This document shows, one piece after another, positions 60,502-64,000 of a stretch of DNA of 64,000 nt. A program made the position numbers and the translations under genes. The number at the start of each line of letters is the position of its first letter. The first letter of the stretch is position 1. The stretch spans positions 62,001 through 126,000 of the forward strand of contig NZ_JACOOY010000006.1 of NCBI RefSeq assembly GCF_014287705.1, in the 5' to 3' direction. The notes below the pieces were generated by a model. The model was not told the origin of the DNA, made no database searches, and worked only from the letters and a program-made list of their open reading frames with translations. The DNA comes from Dorea_D hominis (GTDB lineage: Bacteria > Bacillota > Clostridia > Lachnospirales > Lachnospiraceae).

Positions 60502-61872
60502 ATGGAGAAAAAAAACAAATATGCACTGTTCGAGATCACACCGGAGATTGAGCATTTCGCAGAACTGTGTGAGAAGAATACGACAATAGAAAAAGACCTG
60601 TACAGCAAATACGAAGTAAAACGCGGACTCCGTGATGTGAATGGAAAAGGAGTACTTGCCGGCCTTACTAATATTTCCGATGTCTGTGCGACTAAGATCG
60701 TGGACGGCAAAGAAGTTCCGTGTGCAGGTAATCTGTATTACCGTGGATATAACATCAAAGACTTGGTGCGTGGATTTTTAGAGGACGGACATTTTGGATT
60801 TGAAGAGATCGCATATCTGTTGTTGTTTGGCGAGCTTCCGAATATAAAAGAGTCGGAGATGTTCCATGAGACACTCGTAGAGCGCCGGACATTGCCGCCG
60901 ACATTTGTGCGTGATGTCATTATGAAAGCGCCGAGCCAGGACATGATGAATACGCTGGCGAAATGTATTTTGAATCTGTATACTTACGACCGCAAAGCGG
61001 ATGATACAAGTATCCCGAATGTATTAAGACAGTGTCTGAACCTGATCAGCCAGTTCCCGATGATGATGGTGTACGGCTATCATGCATATAATTACCGTAT
61101 GGGCGATGACCTGTTTATTTACGCGCCATCACCGGATCTGTCTACTTCTGAAAATATTCTGATGATGCTCCGTGAGGATCGTAAATACACAGAACTGGAA
61201 GCGAAGCTCCTTGATATGGCTCTGGTTCTGCATATGGATCACGGCGGTGGTAATAACTCAACATTTACGACACACGTTGTAACTTCTTCCGGAACGGACA
61301 CTTATTCAACGATGGCAGCAGCGATGGCTTCGTTAAAAGGACCAAAACACGGTGGTGCGAATATCAAAGTAACGAAGATGTTTGAAGACATGAAAGCGCA
61401 TGTATCAGACTGGGAAGATGAAGATGAAGTACGTCAGTATTTAAATGATCTGCTGGAGAAGAAAGCATTTGACCAGAAAGGTCTGATCTACGGAATGGGA
61501 CATGCAATCTATTCTGTTTCAGATCCGCGTGCAGACATTTTCAAAAAATTTGTAAAACAGCTTGCAGAGGAAAAAGGCTGTGAAAAAGAATACGGACTGT
61601 ATGCGCTTGTAGAACGTCTGGCTCCGGAAGTGATCGCACAGAAGCGTAAGATTTACAAAGGTGTCAATGCCAATGTAGATTTTTACAGCGGACTGGTTTA
61701 CAGTATGCTGGATCTTCCTCCGGCACTTTACACACCGATTTTTGCGGCGGCACGTATTGTCGGCTGGAGTGCACACCGTCTGGAAGAGTTAAAGAATGCG
61801 GATAAGATTATCCGTCCGGCGTATAAGCCACTGGCTTCCTACAAAGAATATGTAAAAATGGAAGATCGTTAG
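60502..61872 (+). CDS. gltA: Citrate synthase
   Basis: This 456-residue enzyme condenses acetyl-CoA and oxaloacetate. Catalytic segments are LHMDHGGGNNSTFTTHVVTS and MGHAIYSVSDPRADIF, and the Arg site lies near RIVGWSAHRLEE; the first half carries GNLYYRGYNIKDLVRGF. It resembles the clostridial/Bacillus type I enzyme with an N-terminal extension. Start 60502 lies 9 bases after AGAAAGG; ATGs at 60493 and 60496 are possible. It may feed glutamate synthesis by the oxidative branch. A hydrolase gene follows at 20 bases. Confidence 0.94.
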   Translation: MEKKNKYALFEITPEIEHFAELCEKNTTIEKDLYSKYEVKRGLRDVNGKGVLAGLTNISDVCATKIVDGKEVPCAGNLYYRGYNIKDLVRGFLEDGHFGFEEIAYLLLFGELPNIKESEMFHETLVERRTLPPTFVRDVIMKAPSQDMMNTLAKCILNLYTYDRKADDTSIPNVLRQCLNLISQFPMMMVYGYHAYNYRMGDDLFIYAPSPDLSTSENILMMLREDRKYTELEAKLLDMALVLHMDHGGGNNSTFTTHVVTSSGTDTYSTMAAAMASLKGPKHGGANIKVTKMFEDMKAHVSDWEDEDEVRQYLNDLLEKKAFDQKGLIYGMGHAIYSVSDPRADIFKKFVKQLAEEKGCEKEYGLYALVERLAPEVIAQKRKIYKGVNANVDFYSGLVYSMLDLPPALYTPIFAAARIVGWSAHRLEELKNADKIIRPAYKPLASYKEYVKMEDR

Positions 61873-61892
61873 GAGAAGGAAGTTGATATAAA

Positions 61893-62822
61893 ATGAAGAA
61901 AGATTTCAACTTTTTAAGTGCAGATGGGAGGACGCGCTCACATGGAATCATCTGGATCCCGGAAGGTGAAGTGCGTGCGATCCTCCAGATCTGTCACGGA
62001 ATGGTAGAATATATAGACCGCTACGATGAATTTGCCAGATACTTAAACGGACATGGTTATCTTGTGATCGGGCACGACCATCTGGGACATGGAAAGACTG
62101 CAGCAAAGCCGGAAGAATACGGACATTTCCCGGAAGAATACGGTAACGATTATGTAATCGGAGATATCCACAGAGTCCGCAGAGTCGGTGAGAAGAATTA
62201 TCCGGATCTACCATATTTTATGCTGGGACACAGTATGGGTTCATTTCTGCTTCGTCAGTATCTGACGATGTATGCTGATGGACTTGCCGGTGCGATCATC
62301 ATGGGAACCGGTGAACACAGCATGGCGGAATTGAACATGGGGCAGAAGCTCTGTAAAGGGCTTGCGGCAGTAAGAGGCTGGCATTATCACAGCCCGCTTG
62401 TGCATAAGATGAGTGTTGGTAATTATAATAGGAAATTTCATCCGGCAGTAACAGCAACAGACTGGATCAGTTCAGATCTGGATGTGCGCAGAAAATACGA
62501 GAAAGATCCACTTTGCTCTTTCCAGTTTACGGTTGGCGGTTATTATCAGATGTTTGAAGGAATGAAAGTGCTTGCCCGCAAAGAGAGCATAGAGAAGATT
62601 TCGAAGGATTTGCCGATATTCTTTGTATCCGGTGCAGACGATCCGGTTGGAGATTTTGGAAAAGCAGTACAGAAAGTATATGACAAGTACAAGAATGCCG
62701 GATTTGAAAAAGTAGAGATGAAGCTGTATCAGGATGACAGGCATGAGATCCTGAATGAAACAGACCGCAGTCAGGTATTCGAAGATCTGTATTTATGGAT
62801 GGAAGAAAATTTATCACTTTAA
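61893..62822 (+). CDS. Alpha/beta hydrolase (lysophospholipase/monoacylglycerol lipase-like)
   Basis: This 309-residue cytosolic hydrolase has the nucleophile elbow GHSMGSF, the oxyanion region ICHGMVEYIDRY, the acid in SGADDPVGDFG and the histidine in YQDDRHEILNE. It matches the serine aminopeptidase S33/Hydrolase_4 branch. AGGAGAAGGAAG lies before the ATG. Being 20 bases after citrate synthase it is probably co-transcribed; substrate unknown. Confidence 0.88.
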   Translation: MKKDFNFLSADGRTRSHGIIWIPEGEVRAILQICHGMVEYIDRYDEFARYLNGHGYLVIGHDHLGHGKTAAKPEEYGHFPEEYGNDYVIGDIHRVRRVGEKNYPDLPYFMLGHSMGSFLLRQYLTMYADGLAGAIIMGTGEHSMAELNMGQKLCKGLAAVRGWHYHSPLVHKMSVGNYNRKFHPAVTATDWISSDLDVRRKYEKDPLCSFQFTVGGYYQMFEGMKVLARKESIEKISKDLPIFFVSGADDPVGDFGKAVQKVYDKYKNAGFEKVEMKLYQDDRHEILNETDRSQVFEDLYLWMEENLSL

Positions 62823-62829
62823 TTAAGTA

Positions 62830-62865
62830 AAACCCATTGACAAAACTAATGGGTGAGCATAAAAT
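62830..62865 (+). promoter_or_regulatory. Promoter/operator before the aminotransferase gene
   Basis: TTGACA at 62837 and TAAAAT at 62860 are 17 bases apart. ACCCATT (62832-62838) and AATGGGT (62848-62854) form a dyad over the -35 box. AAACCCATTGACA closely matches AAACCTATTGACA at the cysK operator (8140), suggesting a shared Rrf2-type regulator. Confidence 0.6.
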
Positions 62866-62895
62866 GTAGGTGAAATTAATAGAGCGTACAGGACG

Positions 62896-62930
62896 AAGGC
62901 GTCACAAACATGAGTTTGTGCGCCTTTTTT
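62896..62930 (+). terminator. Premature terminator in the aminotransferase leader
   Basis: AAGGCGTCACAAAC pairs with GTTTGTGCGCCTT (one bulge) and TTTTT follows. It lies downstream of the promoter at 62837 and 35 bases before the gene, so it would attenuate the gene or end a short RNA of about 60 bases. Confidence 0.75.
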
Positions 62931-62964
62931 AGTGTAAAAAGGTCAGGAGAAGGAGGAATTTACA

Positions 62965-63807
62965 ATGAAAACTTTAGGTTATTACAATGGCAAATACGGT
63001 GAACTGGATGAGATGACAATCCCGATGAACGACCGTGTCAGCTGGTTTGGAGATGGTGTATACGATGCAGGGCCGTCCAGAAATTATGAGATTTTCGCAA
63101 TTGATGAACATATCGACAGATTCTTTAACAGTGCGGGACTTCTGGACATTAAAATGCCGGTAACAAAGCCAGAGTTGAAAGAACTCCTTCAGGAAATGGT
63201 AAATAAAATGGATACAGGTAATTTATTTGTTTACTATCAGGTCACAAGAGGAACCGGTATCCGTGATCATGCATATACAGAGGGTCCTGGAAACTTATGG
63301 ATTATGCTGAAACCGGCAGAAATTTCCGATGGAACGAAGCCAATCAAGCTGATCACAAGAGAAGATACACGTTTCTTCCATTGTAATATCAAAACATTGA
63401 ACTTAATTCCTTCTGTAGTTGCGACACAGAAAGCAAAAGAAGCCGGATGTCAGGAATGTGTATTCTACAGACCGGGTGGACGTGTAACAGAATGTGCACA
63501 TAGTAATGTCCATATTATTAAAGATGGCAAACTGATAACAGCACCGACTGACAACCTGATTCTTCCAGGTATTGCAAGAGCACATATTATCAAAGCCTGC
63601 AAGAAATTGGAGATTCCGGTAAGCGAGACACCGTACACACTGGATGATCTGTTCAACGCAGATGAAGTTATCGTATCCAGCTCCAGCAACTTATGTCTGC
63701 ATGCAAATGAGATCGATGGCAAGCCGGTTGGCGGAAAAGCACCGGAACTTCTGGAGAAGATCCGTGTAGCAGTTCTGGATGAATTTTACAAAGCAACAGA
63801 TAAATAA
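62965..63807 (+). CDS. Aminotransferase class IV (D-amino-acid aminotransferase-like)
   Basis: This 280-residue fold-type IV PLP enzyme has the PLP lysine (Lys143) in NIKTLNLIPSVVATQKAKE, the cofactor glutamate region RVTECAHSNVHIIKDG and the phosphate site PGIARAHIIKAC. The spacing and VTEC.HSNV pattern favour D-alanine/D-amino-acid aminotransferase over the branched-chain enzymes. It would supply D-Glu or D-Ala for the wall. GGAGAAGGAGG precedes the ATG. Upstream lies a -35-overlapping dyad and an attenuator-like hairpin. Confidence 0.85.
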   Translation: MKTLGYYNGKYGELDEMTIPMNDRVSWFGDGVYDAGPSRNYEIFAIDEHIDRFFNSAGLLDIKMPVTKPELKELLQEMVNKMDTGNLFVYYQVTRGTGIRDHAYTEGPGNLWIMLKPAEISDGTKPIKLITREDTRFFHCNIKTLNLIPSVVATQKAKEAGCQECVFYRPGGRVTECAHSNVHIIKDGKLITAPTDNLILPGIARAHIIKACKKLEIPVSETPYTLDDLFNADEVIVSSSSNLCLHANEIDGKPVGGKAPELLEKIRVAVLDEFYKATDK

Positions 63808-63823
63808 ATGAGAAGGTGAAGTC

Positions 63824-64000
63824 ATGGGAGAAATAAAATATATGCCGGCAGGGGACCGGGCGCTGGTTGTGGAATTTGGCAATCAGATCGATCCTGCGAT
63901 CAATGACAAAGTACATGCGCTGGCAGCGAAAATTGCAGAAACTCGGATTCCGGGTGTACAGGAAATGGTACCAACGTTTCGTTCTCTGATGATTTACTAT
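63824..64000 (+). CDS. pxpB: 5-oxoprolinase subunit PxpB/KipI-like (5' part)
   Basis: The visible 59 residues (MGEIKYMPAGDRALVVEFGN; VPTFRSLMIYY) match the start of the KipI/allophanate-hydrolase subunit 1 family. With PxpA and PxpC this forms the prokaryotic 5-oxoprolinase that opens pyroglutamate to glutamate. AGAAGGTGAAG precedes the ATG, 17 bases after the aminotransferase. The gene runs off the right edge; pxpC and pxpA would be expected next. Confidence 0.82.
   Translation, partial: MGEIKYMPAGDRALVVEFGNQIDPAINDKVHALAAKIAETRIPGVQEMVPTFRSLMIYY

Overview
The window looks like chromosomal DNA of an endospore-forming, anaerobic gut Firmicute of the Lachnospiraceae type (Dorea/Ruminococcus/Blautia-like). 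This rests on Lachnospiraceae-style proteins and codon use, T-box leaders on ileS and metG, sporulation genes (spoIID, spoIIQ, spmA, spmB), a sigma-54 gene, the rpsF-ssb-rpsR block and a DUF951 gene. Species cannot be fixed from sequence alone. There is no rRNA operon, CRISPR array or prophage. One tRNA gene (Cys) is present.

Region by region: (1) 1-4.3 kb is a sugar-phosphate operon of MtnA-like isomerase (cut by the left edge), OsmC-like protein, 2-hydroxyacid dehydrogenase, FGGY kinase and class II aldolase. It fits salvage of 5-deoxyribose or methylthioribose. (2) 4.6-6.2 kb is a D,D-carboxypeptidase. (3) 6.2-19.9 kb is rich in sulfur amino-acid genes: an NSS transporter with a MetS-like small subunit, cysK behind a cysteine-rich leader peptide, an Rrf2/CymR-like regulator, a LysR regulator, metY and tRNA-Cys. 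Set into it is a sigma-54 module: a PrpR-like enhancer-binding protein, a -24/-12 promoter, yjiH/yjiG-like genes and an M20 amidohydrolase. rpoN lies just downstream at 19.9 kb. (4) 21-25 kb holds a zinc-ribbon membrane protein, a class B sortase, DUF951, rpsF-ssb-rpsR and a decayed IS1249-type element. (5) 25.7-29.7 kb is a two-component system divergent from a redox relay (small CXXC protein, polyferredoxin, TlpA lipoprotein). (6) 30-41.9 kb holds a CDF transporter, T-box-controlled ileS, glgP, spoIID-spoIIQ, a GIY-YIG protein, a hemolysin III protein and divergent spmA/spmB. (7) 42-49 kb holds a low-complexity membrane protein, a Wadjet-type SMC operon (jetA-jetB-jetC) with no jetD, and murI. 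(8) 49.4-52.8 kb is a degraded Rhs/WapA toxin locus with an orphan toxin tail and a row of immunity-like genes. (9) 52.8-64 kb is housekeeping: a DUF885 peptidase, T-box-controlled metG, ddh, tatD, ksgA, citrate synthase, a lysophospholipase, a D-amino-acid aminotransferase and the start of pxpB.

Two dispersed repeat families run through the intergenic DNA. One is a GGGGACGGGG palindrome (five loci, four of them beside DnaA-box-like nonamers). The other is a multi-hairpin element whose stems covary and carry paired GA steps (three loci). Both T-box genes carry such insertions between the leader terminator and the start codon. The most striking single observations are the polycysteine leader peptide before cysK, the JetABC complex without its nuclease, and the structured repeat family.
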